A stretch of DNA of 8,010 bases from Tannerella sp. (GCA_031282485.1 JAITDQ010000085.1:1-8010); one strand, 5' to 3'; positions 1 to 7,132 are shown, counted from the stretch's first letter. Numbers and translations: made by a program. Notes: a model not told the origin generated them from the letters alone.

Positions 1-63
1 CGACTGACAGGCGCTTATTAATATTCCGCCATAAAACAATATAACAAAAACGAATCTATTCAT
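1..63 (-). CDS. Start of a lipoprotein gene (partial, runs off left edge)
   Basis: An ATG on the minus strand (61-63) opens a reading frame that stays open for 21 codons to the window edge. It encodes a textbook lipoprotein signal peptide: MNR (positive n-region), a hydrophobic stretch FVFVILFYGGILISA, then a lipobox I-S-A-C with the lipidated cysteine at residue 19, followed by Q-S. The mature protein would be anchored in a membrane, in Bacteroidota usually the outer membrane. Only the signal is visible, so the function of the mature part is unknown. A Bacteroidota-type promoter lies upstream at 184-214. The short visible length is the main doubt; the lipobox and the promoter support a real gene. 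Confidence 0.6.
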   Translation of the reverse strand, partial: MNRFVFVILFYGGILISACQS

Positions 64-183
64 AATAATAAGTATAAATGTACCGGACTATTCGAGTACA
101 ATCTGTTTCAAAAAAGAAATAAAACATTTTCGAATAGGCATAAATATATTTTAATCTATATTGTTTATTCGCAAATACAGTCG

Positions 184-214
184 CAAAATTATATATATTT
201 TTTAATCCAACAAA
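184..214 (-). promoter_or_regulatory. Bacteroidota-type promoter for the left-edge lipoprotein gene
   Basis: Read on the minus strand, TTTG (211-214) is followed after 19 nt by TAATTTTG (184-191), matching the Bacteroidota -33 TTTG / -7 TAnnTTTG consensus with ideal spacing. Transcription would begin near 180 and give a leader of about 115 nt before the ATG at 61-63. The rest of 64-300 is AT-rich, and apart from this promoter and the possible terminator at 242-288 I see nothing convincing in it. Confidence 0.5.
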
Positions 215-241
215 TATTTTCGTATTTTTTTATAAAATCTG

Positions 242-288
242 AAATCTGCAACCCGGATTCAAATGACACTCACAGAATTGCAGGATTT
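242..288 (-). terminator. Possible terminator of the uvrA-yigZ operon
   Basis: An imperfect inverted repeat lies just downstream of the yigZ stop codon. On the plus strand AAATC-TGCAA (242-251) pairs with TTGCA-G-GATTT (278-288), giving a ten-pair stem with one bulged G and a 26-nt loop. On the minus transcript it is followed by a T-rich but interrupted run (AGATTTTAT). The long loop and broken U tract make this a weak intrinsic terminator candidate. Confidence 0.25.
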
Positions 289-300
289 ACAGAAACGGGG

Positions 301-945
301 TCATTCCGGTAATTTTGGAATTTTGCAGGAATCTGCGGGTGGGATGTATGCGGTTTCTACTTTGAGAAGGCGGGTTTTGAGGTTTTCGAAAAGGGTTTTG
401 CGGATGCGCAGGGTCATTTCGCATGTCATCTCGAAGGTTTGGGAGACGATTTCCGGCTGTTCTTCTTTTATGATGCGCATGATGCTGTTGAGGGAGGGGT
501 ATTCGAAGACGACCGTCAGGGTTTCGTCGACGGTGCGTTCTTCCGTTTCGGCGGCGGCAATGGCGGCGGCAGCGGCTGTGCGGTAGGCAACGATCAGGCC
601 GCCCGTGCCGAGTTCGATGCCGCCGAAATAACGGACTACTATGACCAGAATATCGGTCAGCTCGCGGGAATTGATCTGTCCGAGGATTGGCTTTCCGGCT
701 GTGGACGAGGGTTCACCGTCGTCGCTGACACGAAACGTTTTGCGGTCGGCGCCGAGCATGTATGCCCAGCAGACGTGTCGCGCATCGTAATACTTTTTCC
801 TGTATTCACGTACGTGTTCCATTGCTTCCGCGGGCGTCCGCACGGGGATGGCAAACGACAGGAAACGGCTTCGTTTCTCCGTGTAATGGCCTTCCGATAC
901 GGTTTTTACGGTTCTGTATGTGTCTTCCGCCATTCGCAGGTTCAT
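301..945 (-). CDS. yigZ: YigZ/IMPACT family protein (UPF0029)
   Basis: This 214-residue protein has the length and motif order of the bacterial YigZ family, related to the eukaryotic translation regulator IMPACT. Visible motifs are DARHVCWAYML (about residues 54-64), DDGEPSSTAGKPIL (75-88) and VVRYFGGIELGTGGLIVAY (103-121), together the UPF0029 N-terminal domain. Residues about 145-200 fit the ferredoxin-like C-terminal domain (DUF1949) of this family. The bacterial proteins are cytoplasmic; a nucleic-acid or ribosome-linked role has been suggested but is not settled. The start ATG (943-945) directly abuts the stop of the upstream 72-residue gene (TAA-ATG), so translation is probably coupled and the gene is the last in the uvrA transcript. 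A second in-frame ATG four codons later (931-933, MAEDTY) is an equally plausible start. Confidence 0.9.
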   Translation of the reverse strand: MNLRMAEDTYRTVKTVSEGHYTEKRSRFLSFAIPVRTPAEAMEHVREYRKKYYDARHVCWAYMLGADRKTFRVSDDGEPSSTAGKPILGQINSRELTDILVIVVRYFGGIELGTGGLIVAYRTAAAAAIAAAETEERTVDETLTVVFEYPSLNSIMRIIKEEQPEIVSQTFEMTCEMTLRIRKTLFENLKTRLLKVETAYIPPADSCKIPKLPE

Positions 946-1164
946 TTAATCGGGGATATGCGTTTCCTGTTCATCGCGGAAGGCGCGGAAATCTTTCATT
1001 ATCTCCTCTATTTCTTCGATGAAATAAGGGTCTTTGACCTTATCTTTGACCGATTCATAATATTTTTCGATAGCCGGGAGAGCGCATATATCTTTGCCGC
1101 GAAGCACAAAATACGGCTCCTCATTCGCTATGCATTGCTTAATCATCTGTATTGGATTCTTCAT
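946..1164 (-). CDS. Small hypothetical protein (72 aa) between uvrA and yigZ
   Basis: I do not recognise this family. The 72-residue product is soluble-looking and charged, with no signal peptide or membrane segment. It contains the hydrophobic motif PYFVLRGKDICALPAIEKYYE (about residues 17-37) followed by an acidic, probably helical stretch around EEIEEIMKDF, and ends HIPD. It starts at ATG 1162-1164, 15 nt after the uvrA stop, and its stop codon abuts the yigZ start. That tight packing on one strand argues that it is a real gene co-transcribed with uvrA. There is no Shine-Dalgarno sequence, as usual for Bacteroidota. Function unknown; location gives only a loose link to repair. Confidence 0.75.
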   Translation of the reverse strand: MKNPIQMIKQCIANEEPYFVLRGKDICALPAIEKYYESVKDKVKDPYFIEEIEEIMKDFRAFRDEQETHIPD

Positions 1165-1179
1165 ACGGAAATATATTTT

Positions 1180-4062
1180 TTAATGTTTAATCTGTGCCTT
1201 GCCGGCTTTCAATTCTTCTCTCAGGAAGGGGGCGGTGCAGCTCTTTGTTTTTGCCGCGACAAACCGTTCCGGCGTTCCGGTAAAAATCACGTAACCGCCT
1301 CCGCGCCCGCCTTCGGGACCCATGTCTATGATATAGTCGGCTGATTTTATAATATCCATGTTATGTTCGATGATGATGATCGTATTTCCCTTGTCCACGA
1401 GTTTGTTCAGGACGCCGAGCAGGACGCGTATGTCGTCGAAGTGCAGTCCTGTGGTCGGTTCGTCAAGGACGTAGAGGGTTTTTCCCGTATTGCGTTTCGA
1501 CAGTTCGGTCGCCAGTTTGACACGCTGGCTTTCGCCGCCGGACAGGGTGGTTGAGGGCTGGCCGAGCTTAATGTATCCCAGGCCGACGTCCTGCAGCACC
1601 TTGATCCTGTTCAATATGGCAGGCACGTTTTCAAAAAACTCGACAGCCATGTTGATCGTCATATCCAGTACGTCGGCAATCGACTTGCCGCGAAAGCGCA
1701 CTTCGAGTGTTTCGCGGTTATACCGTTTGCCGTGACAGTCTTCACAGGGGACGTATACGTCGGGCAGGAAATTCATCTCAATCGTTTTGTAGCCGTTGCC
1801 TTTGCATGTTTCACATCTTCCGCCCGAAACATTGAACGAAAAACGTCCGGGTTTATAGCCGCGTATTTTCGATTCGGGCAGTTCGACGAACAGGTTGCGT
1901 ATGTCGGTAAACACGCCGGTGTATGTTGCCGGATTACTGCGGGGCAAACGTCCGATCGGTGCTTGGTCTACGTTGACGATCTTGTCGATGTGTTCGATAC
2001 CTTCGACCGCCCTGTACGGCAGGGGCGATTCAATCGAACGGTAAAAATGCCGGCTCAGCAAAGGCTGCAACGTATTACTTATCAGAGAGGATTTGCCGCT
2101 TCCCGATACTCCCGTGACACAAATCAGCATGCCCAGGGGAAATGATACGTCGATATCTTTCAGGTTGTTCCCGCTTGCGCCTTTCAGCGTTATGAAGCGG
2201 CCGTTACCTTTCCGCCTGAATGCGGGAATCTCAATGGATTTGAGGCCGTTGAGATAGGCAGACGTCAGGGTGCCGGACATCAGCATTTCGCGGGGTGTTC
2301 CGGCGAAGACCACCTCTCCTCCGAGACGTCCCGCTTTCGGCCCCATATCTACTACATAATCGGCATTGAGCATCGTTTCCTTATCGTGTTCTACCACGAT
2401 GACGGAGTTTCCGGCGTCGCGCAGTTCTTTCAACGAATTGATAAGACGCATATTGTCGCGCTGGTGAAGCCCGATGCTCGGTTCGTCCAGGATATAAAGC
2501 ACGTTCACCAGCTGGCTGCCGATCTGTGTGGCAAGGCGTATACGCTGACTCTCGCCGCCGGACAGGGAAGCCGAAGAACGGTTCAGCGCAAGGTAATCAA
2601 GCCCCACGTCGAGCAGGAATTTCAACCGCGAACGTACCTCTTTCAATATTTCCGCCGCGATTGCTTTCTGCTGCCCGGATATCTTTTCTTCGACGGACAT
2701 CATCCATTCGTACAGTTCCGAAACATCCATTTCGGACAGTTCGGCAATATTTTTGCCTCCTATGCGGTAGTGCAACGCTTCCCTGTTCAGGCGCTGCCCG
2801 TTACATTCGGGACATACGGACGTGCTGATAAACTGTTCCGCCCATCTCTGCGCCGACGCCGACGCTTCGTCTTCCTGCTGCATTAAAATGTATTTGGCCA
2901 CGCCTTCGTAAGACAGCATATAGCTGGAATATTCATTGTTTATGTGCAAGCGTTCGTCCGTTCCGTTCATGATCTCGTCGATCGCATCTTCGGGCAGGTC
3001 ACGTATCGGAGTGTTGATTGTCGCACCGTGTTTTTTACAAAGCGCGTCAATCTGCCAGAAAATCATGGAATTTTTATATTTGCCGAGCGCAACGATTCCC
3101 CCTCCGTGGATACTTAGCGCAGGATCAGGAACAATCTTGTCCATATCCAGTATGTTCACCGTGCCCAGCCCTTTACAGCGCGAACAGGCGCCATGAGGGG
3201 AATTGAACGAGAAATTATGCGGCGCCGGTTCGCTGTACGAAAGTCCCGTCACGGGGCACATGAGGCGACGGCTGTAATAGCGCACTTCGTCCGTAAGGGC
3301 GTCGAGCAGCATGATCAGTCCGTCGCCCTGTTTCATGGCTATACGCAGGCTCTTTCCGAGCCGCTGATTTTCGGAGCCGCTGACAAGCATTTTGTCTATC
3401 ACAATTTCGATACTGTGCATTTTATAACGGTCGAGTTTCATCCCGTGGGCTATCTCTTTCAGTTTGCCGTCGACGCGGACATTCAGGTAGCCTTTTTTTC
3501 GAATCTGTTCGAACAGTTCCCTGTAATGTCCTTTCCTGTTACGTACGACGGGCGCCAGAATGTACGTTTTGCGGTCTTTATAATCCTTGAGGATAAGGTC
3601 AAGGATTTGTTCTTCGGTATATTTGACCATTTTCTCGCCGCTCAGGTACGAGTACGCCTCGCCGGCCCGTGCATACAGGAGGCGCATAAAATCGTAAACT
3701 TCGGTCGTCGTACCGACCGTAGAGCGGGGATTGCGGTTTGTCGTTTTCTGTTCAATGGAGATAACGGGGCTTAGACCGCTTATTCCGTCAACATCAGGCC
3801 GTTCGATGTTGCCGAGGAAATTACGCGCGTAGGCGGAAAATGTTTCGATGTAACGCCGCTGCCCTTCGGCAAAAATCGTGTCAAAAGCGAGCGACGACTT
3901 GCCGCTTCCGCTCATACCGGTGATAACCGACAATTTGTTTCGCGGTATATCAATATCTATATTTTTCAAATTATGAACACGCGCTCCCAGTACGGATATG
4001 TATCCGCGTTCCTTTATCTTTTCGTTTCCAGACATTTTACTGTTCTCTCTTTTTTCATTCAT
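1180..4062 (-). CDS. uvrA: UvrA, excinuclease ABC subunit A
   Basis: This is the damage-recognition ATPase of nucleotide excision repair. It acts as a dimer in the cytoplasm, loads UvrB on damaged DNA and then leaves. The 960-residue length is normal for a full UvrA. Both ABC ATPase modules are complete: Walker A GMSGSGKSS (residues 49-57) and GVSGSGKSS (651-659), signature LSGGESQR (500-507 and 840-847), Walker B LDEPSIGLH (525-533) and LDEPTTGLH (866-874), and switch histidines in VEHD and IEHN. The C-terminal zinc finger is intact (C750, C753, C773, C776), and CPEC lies at 417-420. The first zinc module is odd: it reads CPVT (269-272) ... CSRC (293-296), so one of the four expected cysteines is Thr272. 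The start is ATG 4060-4062; an in-frame ATG at 4033-4035 (MSGNEK) would also fit. It is transcribed from a promoter at 4194-4225, with the 72-residue gene and yigZ downstream. Confidence 0.98.
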   Translation of the reverse strand: MNEKRENSKMSGNEKIKERGYISVLGARVHNLKNIDIDIPRNKLSVITGMSGSGKSSLAFDTIFAEGQRRYIETFSAYARNFLGNIERPDVDGISGLSPVISIEQKTTNRNPRSTVGTTTEVYDFMRLLYARAGEAYSYLSGEKMVKYTEEQILDLILKDYKDRKTYILAPVVRNRKGHYRELFEQIRKKGYLNVRVDGKLKEIAHGMKLDRYKMHSIEIVIDKMLVSGSENQRLGKSLRIAMKQGDGLIMLLDALTDEVRYYSRRLMCPVTGLSYSEPAPHNFSFNSPHGACSRCKGLGTVNILDMDKIVPDPALSIHGGGIVALGKYKNSMIFWQIDALCKKHGATINTPIRDLPEDAIDEIMNGTDERLHINNEYSSYMLSYEGVAKYILMQQEDEASASAQRWAEQFISTSVCPECNGQRLNREALHYRIGGKNIAELSEMDVSELYEWMMSVEEKISGQQKAIAAEILKEVRSRLKFLLDVGLDYLALNRSSASLSGGESQRIRLATQIGSQLVNVLYILDEPSIGLHQRDNMRLINSLKELRDAGNSVIVVEHDKETMLNADYVVDMGPKAGRLGGEVVFAGTPREMLMSGTLTSAYLNGLKSIEIPAFRRKGNGRFITLKGASGNNLKDIDVSFPLGMLICVTGVSGSGKSSLISNTLQPLLSRHFYRSIESPLPYRAVEGIEHIDKIVNVDQAPIGRLPRSNPATYTGVFTDIRNLFVELPESKIRGYKPGRFSFNVSGGRCETCKGNGYKTIEMNFLPDVYVPCEDCHGKRYNRETLEVRFRGKSIADVLDMTINMAVEFFENVPAILNRIKVLQDVGLGYIKLGQPSTTLSGGESQRVKLATELSKRNTGKTLYVLDEPTTGLHFDDIRVLLGVLNKLVDKGNTIIIIEHNMDIIKSADYIIDMGPEGGRGGGYVIFTGTPERFVAAKTKSCTAPFLREELKAGKAQIKH

Positions 4063-4078
4063 ACACTGTTATTTTTCC

Positions 4079-4174
4079 TCAAAGGACGCATTTGACTGCG
4101 TCGATTTTCAATTCGGATTCGCCGGTGACGGAGATGTGCTCACGTAAATACTCTTTTTCGAATACCACCTTCAT
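4079..4174 (-). CDS. Tiny ORF (31 aa) in the uvrA leader; possible toxin-gene remnant or leader peptide
   Basis: A 31-codon ORF starts with ATG 4172-4174, only about 15 nt below the predicted uvrA transcription start, and ends with TGA at 4079-4081, 16 nt before uvrA. Its N-terminus, MKVVFEKEYLRE, resembles the first strand and helix of HigB/RelE-type toxins as I remember them from Bacteroidales. The rest (HISVTGESELKID...) does not continue that family and is far too short. It could be a truncated toxin remnant, a leader peptide affecting uvrA translation, or chance. It was too short to be assessed by length and I have no homology evidence. Confidence 0.3.
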   Translation of the reverse strand: MKVVFEKEYLREHISVTGESELKIDAVKCVL

Positions 4175-4193
4175 ATTTGATATTTGTTCGGGG

Positions 4194-4225
4194 CAAAGAT
4201 AATTGTATTTTTCTTGTATTTACAA
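4194..4225 (-). promoter_or_regulatory. Bacteroidota-type promoter of the uvrA operon
   Basis: On the minus strand TTG (4223-4225) is followed after 21 nt by TATCTTTG (4194-4201), a full match to the -7 consensus TAnnTTTG. Transcription should begin near 4190, about 128 nt ahead of the uvrA ATG and just ahead of the tiny 31-codon ORF. I see no LexA/SOS-like dyad overlapping it. Confidence 0.65.
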
Positions 4226-4243
4226 TATAAGTGAAGGTATTTT

Positions 4244-4275
4244 TTTGGAAATAAGATAAAAATGCCCTATATTTG
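4244..4275 (+). promoter_or_regulatory. Bacteroidota-type promoter of the KamA-like gene
   Basis: On the plus strand TTTG (4244-4247) is followed after 20 nt by TATATTTG (4268-4275), a full consensus match. The start of transcription would be near 4280. This rules out the upstream GTG at 4275 as start codon and leaves an AT-rich leader of about 85 nt before ATG 4365. The promoter is back to back with the uvrA promoter, with 18 bp between the two -33 elements. Confidence 0.65.
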
Positions 4276-4284
4276 TGAGGATTC

Positions 4285-4297
4285 TTCGTATTACGAA
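4285..4297. promoter_or_regulatory. Short palindrome at the predicted start of the KamA-like transcript
   Basis: TTCGTA (4285-4290), one spacer base, TACGAA (4292-4297) form a perfect 6-bp dyad just downstream of the predicted transcription start. The position suits an operator for a repressor, but a 6-bp dyad can arise by chance in this AT-rich DNA and I know no matching regulator. Confidence 0.2.
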
Positions 4298-4364
4298 TTT
4301 AAATGAGAAACAAAGTTGTTCGGATATTTTTAACCGTAACCTTGTCAAAAAAAAATATTACATT

Positions 4365-6458
4365 ATGAATACACTCTTTATATACTGGACATTAAAGGAC
4401 TTGAAGAAACGATTTACCGCCGATTTTCCGCAAATCTGTCAGGCGGCAAAGGAATCGGTATCGGTAAAACAGTTTAAGGAAAAAATCACGGAACTGTTTC
4501 CGTATGATACGGTCCTGCAACTAATCCGTTACGACGGGGAAACCATAACCGATTTCTCAACAGGCAAAGAAGTTAATATCCGGACGGTTTCCCTGCTGTA
4601 TTCCTTTCTGCGGAATGAAAATTCCTGCAATAACGCAACGGCCGACACGGTGAAAACCGACCTGATTGCCGACCTGTATTTTATTTTCCGAAGCTTCCGG
4701 AACGTACCGGAAAAGATTCGTCACAAACCTGTCCCGGAAGCGAATGTTGTGCAATGTGCCAAACGCTGGGTATCGGGATTAAACCCGGATGTGCGGCAAA
4801 CGCGCGAAGCGAACAGGCAACGCATCATTCATAAACTTATCCGGCGCCTCGAAAGACGCCATTCCGTTAATTCCCCGTACTATCTTTCCCCGTCCCTGAG
4901 TTTTGAGGAAAAACAGCGCCTGGTGAACGAATGGTGGTACAGTCACCGTTTCCAGCTACGCATGGCCATTAAACACCCCGACGAACTCAATTTTTACCTC
5001 GACAATACATTATCCGACGAAACGATGAACGTACTGCACGACGCCAAAAAGAAAGACATCCCGTTTTTTGTCACGCCGTATTACGCCTCGTTATTAGACA
5101 TTTCGGGAAACAGTTTTGACGACCGCGTCCTGCGCTCCTATATTTTATACACGAAAGAGCTGGTCGAAACCTTCGGGGAAATAAAGGCGTGGGAGAAAGA
5201 GGATGAAGTGGAAGCCGGCAAAGCCAACGCCGCAGGCTGGATTTTGCCCGAAGGACATAACATACACCGCCGCTATCCCGAAGTGGCAATCTTCATCCCC
5301 GATTCCGCAGGCCGCGCCTGTGGCGGACTGTGTGCATCGTGCCAGCGCATGTACGATTTCCAGAGCCGGCGGCTCAACTTCAACTTCAAGGAACTTTTGC
5401 CGAAAGAATCATGGCCTGTCAAACTCAAAAAACTGATGACTTATTTCGAGGAAGACACGCAGCTGAGGGACATTCTCATCACGGGCGGCGACGCGCTGAT
5501 GAGCCGCAACACCACATTACACAATCTTTTTGACGCCATCTACAAGACCGCCCTGCAGAAAAGGAAAGCCAATGAAAGCCGCCCCGACGGGGAAAAATAT
5601 GCCGAGATACAGCGGATAAGGCTCGGCACCCGCCTGCCCGTATACCTCCCGATGCGCATTGACGACGAACTGATCTCCATACTGAAGGAGTTCAGGGAAA
5701 AAGCATCAAAAATAGGCATTACCCAGCTGATTGTGCAAACACACTACCAGACGCCGCTCGAAATGACAAAAGAATCAGCCGAGGCCATAAAACGCATCCT
5801 GTCGGCAGGCTGGATTGTGACCAACCAGTCGGTTTTCAACGTCGCCTCGTCGCGGCGCGGACACACGGTCGCACTGCGCAGGACGCTTATAAACAACGGC
5901 GTTGTCCCCTACTACACCTTCTCTGTGAAAGGCTTCCGCGAGAATTATGCCGTATACGCCCCCGTTGCCCGTTCGATGCAGGAACGCGCGGAAGAAAAAG
6001 TTTACGGTACATTAAGCGCGGAAGAACAGGACGAATTTGTAACCATACTGCGAAACCATATCCCGTACACAAAGGAAATAAACAACTTCCTCCTGAAGAA
6101 AAAACATCCGTTCACGGCAACCGACCGGAGCGTACTGAACCTGCCGGGCACAGGCAAAAGCATGACATTCCACCTCGCCGGCATAACGGAAGAAGGGAAA
6201 CGGATTTTGCGTTTCGACCACGACAGCACACGCAAACACAGTCCGGCAATAGAAAATTTCGGAAAAATATACATCACGGAAAACAAATCCATACTCGCCT
6301 ACCTGAAACAGCTGCATGAACTGGGAGAAGACATAAAAGCATATCACTCCATCTGGGAATACACGGAAGGCCTGACGGAACCGAAATTCAAATTATACGA
6401 ATACCCCGACTTACCGTTCCAAATCACAAAAACCATAAATCACATCGAAATCCGGTAA
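4365..6458 (+). CDS. KamA-family radical SAM/PLP aminomutase, glutamate 2,3-aminomutase-like
   Basis: A 697-residue protein of the lysine 2,3-aminomutase (KamA) family. The radical-SAM cluster motif Cx3Cx2C is CGGLCASC (C319, C323, C326), followed by GGD in ITGGDALMS (372-380) and RLGTRLPVYLPMRI (419-431, the family's RIGTR.P...P.RI motif). PGTGK (594-598) aligns with the PLP-lysine motif PGGGGK, so K598 is the likely PLP lysine. The two Asp that bind the substrate amino group in lysine 2,3-aminomutase appear as Lys522 (VPYYTFSVK) and Asn592 (LNLPGTGK). This is the Lys/Asn pair described for Clostridium difficile glutamate 2,3-aminomutase, so L-glutamate to beta-glutamate is a reasonable but unproven reaction. 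Residues 1 to about 200 are an extra N-terminal region I do not recognise. I chose ATG 4365 because the longer frame from GTG 4275 starts inside the promoter. The gene seems monocistronic and converges on hicB. Confidence 0.88.
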   Translation: MNTLFIYWTLKDLKKRFTADFPQICQAAKESVSVKQFKEKITELFPYDTVLQLIRYDGETITDFSTGKEVNIRTVSLLYSFLRNENSCNNATADTVKTDLIADLYFIFRSFRNVPEKIRHKPVPEANVVQCAKRWVSGLNPDVRQTREANRQRIIHKLIRRLERRHSVNSPYYLSPSLSFEEKQRLVNEWWYSHRFQLRMAIKHPDELNFYLDNTLSDETMNVLHDAKKKDIPFFVTPYYASLLDISGNSFDDRVLRSYILYTKELVETFGEIKAWEKEDEVEAGKANAAGWILPEGHNIHRRYPEVAIFIPDSAGRACGGLCASCQRMYDFQSRRLNFNFKELLPKESWPVKLKKLMTYFEEDTQLRDILITGGDALMSRNTTLHNLFDAIYKTALQKRKANESRPDGEKYAEIQRIRLGTRLPVYLPMRIDDELISILKEFREKASKIGITQLIVQTHYQTPLEMTKESAEAIKRILSAGWIVTNQSVFNVASSRRGHTVALRRTLINNGVVPYYTFSVKGFRENYAVYAPVARSMQERAEEKVYGTLSAEEQDEFVTILRNHIPYTKEINNFLLKKKHPFTATDRSVLNLPGTGKSMTFHLAGITEEGKRILRFDHDSTRKHSPAIENFGKIYITENKSILAYLKQLHELGEDIKAYHSIWEYTEGLTEPKFKLYEYPDLPFQITKTINHIEIR

Positions 6459-6498
6459 AAACAACCCTGACTTCGCACGGCTGCACATATCACCCGAA

Positions 6499-6912
6499 TC
6501 ACACGACAGCTACCAGTTCGCGACTGATTGCGTGTATACCGTTTATAATTCGTTCCCTTTGCTGCGGGCGCGGGGTTCTAATCCCGGACGCATAGTGTCC
6601 AAGCTGTCGTTCGTTGATTCCGGTTGCACGGGCAATGGCAGAGCGGGTCAGTACACCATCAAGGCTGTGAAGTAAAGCCGATGTGTCCATCATAAATTCA
6701 ATTTCATAATTTCCGGTACGTATATCATCAGAAAGCCGGTCATTGTCCTTAATACATCCTTCAATATGAAACCGAAAGGCCTCGGCAAAACTGCGCTTGA
6801 CGCCTTCGAGCGTTTTGTTCGTGGATAGAACGACACCGTTAATAATATCTCCCACGGATGTAGCGCAATAATTTTTTTCACACCAGGAGATTGTTGCTTT
6901 TACTTTTTCCAT
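6499..6912 (-). CDS. hicB: HicB-family antitoxin with C-terminal helix-turn-helix
   Basis: A 137-residue protein encoded 25 nt downstream of hicA on the same strand. Residues about 1-60 fit the HicB partial RNase-H-like fold: a short strand (VKATISWCEKNYCATS), then the helix TLEGVKRSFAEAFRFHIEGC, like the family's 'T.eEA..n..EAi..hleg'. Residues about 87-125 look like a Xre/HTH DNA-binding domain (LTRSAIARATGINERQLGHYASGIRTP). The protein should neutralise HicA by direct binding and repress the hicAB promoter. Candidate operator dyads lie at 7155-7201. The gene converges on the KamA-like gene with a 40-bp gap in which I see no clear terminator. Identification rests on domain layout and on pairing with hicA. 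Confidence 0.85.
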   Translation of the reverse strand: MEKVKATISWCEKNYCATSVGDIINGVVLSTNKTLEGVKRSFAEAFRFHIEGCIKDNDRLSDDIRTGNYEIEFMMDTSALLHSLDGVLTRSAIARATGINERQLGHYASGIRTPRPQQRERIINGIHAISRELVAVV

Positions 6913-6937
6913 CTTATCATTATTTTATGCAAGGCTG

Positions 6938-7132
6938 TTACTTCCACCCTGCTTGTTTCCAAATATTGTTTAATAAAAACTGATCCAAAACCTCATTCGG
7001 TTTGCCGTTTACGGTTACCTTACCTCTCTTAATCGGATGTTTGAACTGACGATGGTCTCCGTTCGTGTATTTCAGATACCATCCGTCCATCTCCAGCATC
7101 TTGATCACGTCTTTTACCTTGTATCGTTTCAT
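6938..7132 (-). CDS. hicA: HicA-family mRNA-interferase toxin
   Basis: A 64-residue protein matching HicA in length and pattern: KVKDVIKMLEMDGWYLKY, then GDHRQFKHP with the likely catalytic histidine H27, then KRGKVTV and a C-terminal helix ending LLNNIWKQAGWK. HicA toxins have a double-stranded-RNA-binding-like fold and cleave mRNA; here the partner HicB follows at once. The start is ATG 7130-7132, with a good GGAG five bases upstream and a promoter at 7162-7191, giving a leader of about 26 nt. The reading frame is open much further, to ATG 7451-7453, which would add 107 residues including the tandem repeat. I consider that extension not part of the toxin, because the promoter lies inside it and the family is normally about 60-80 residues. 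Confidence 0.9.
   Translation of the reverse strand: MKRYKVKDVIKMLEMDGWYLKYTNGDHRQFKHPIKRGKVTVNGKPNEVLDQFLLNNIWKQAGWK

Noticed and set aside
88..141. Minus-strand 17-codon ORF beginning MPIRKCF in the lipoprotein leader
   Set aside because: Very short, in AT-rich leader DNA, with no ribosome site or similarity; expected by chance.
439..3774. Long plus-strand ORFs opposite yigZ and uvrA (up to 301 codons)
   Set aside because: They are antisense shadows of strongly supported genes and show no recognisable domains or promoters of their own.
4275..4364. Longer aminomutase frame starting at GTG 4275 (30 extra residues)
   Set aside because: The GTG overlaps the -7 element TATATTTG, so the codons would lie at or ahead of the transcription start. 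ATG 4365 begins a sensible N-terminus.
6144..6164. LPGTGKSM in the aminomutase looks like a nucleotide-binding P-loop
   Set aside because: It lacks the full GxxxxGK[ST] pattern and aligns with the PLP-lysine motif PGGGGK of lysine 2,3-aminomutase at the right place after the substrate-binding segment.
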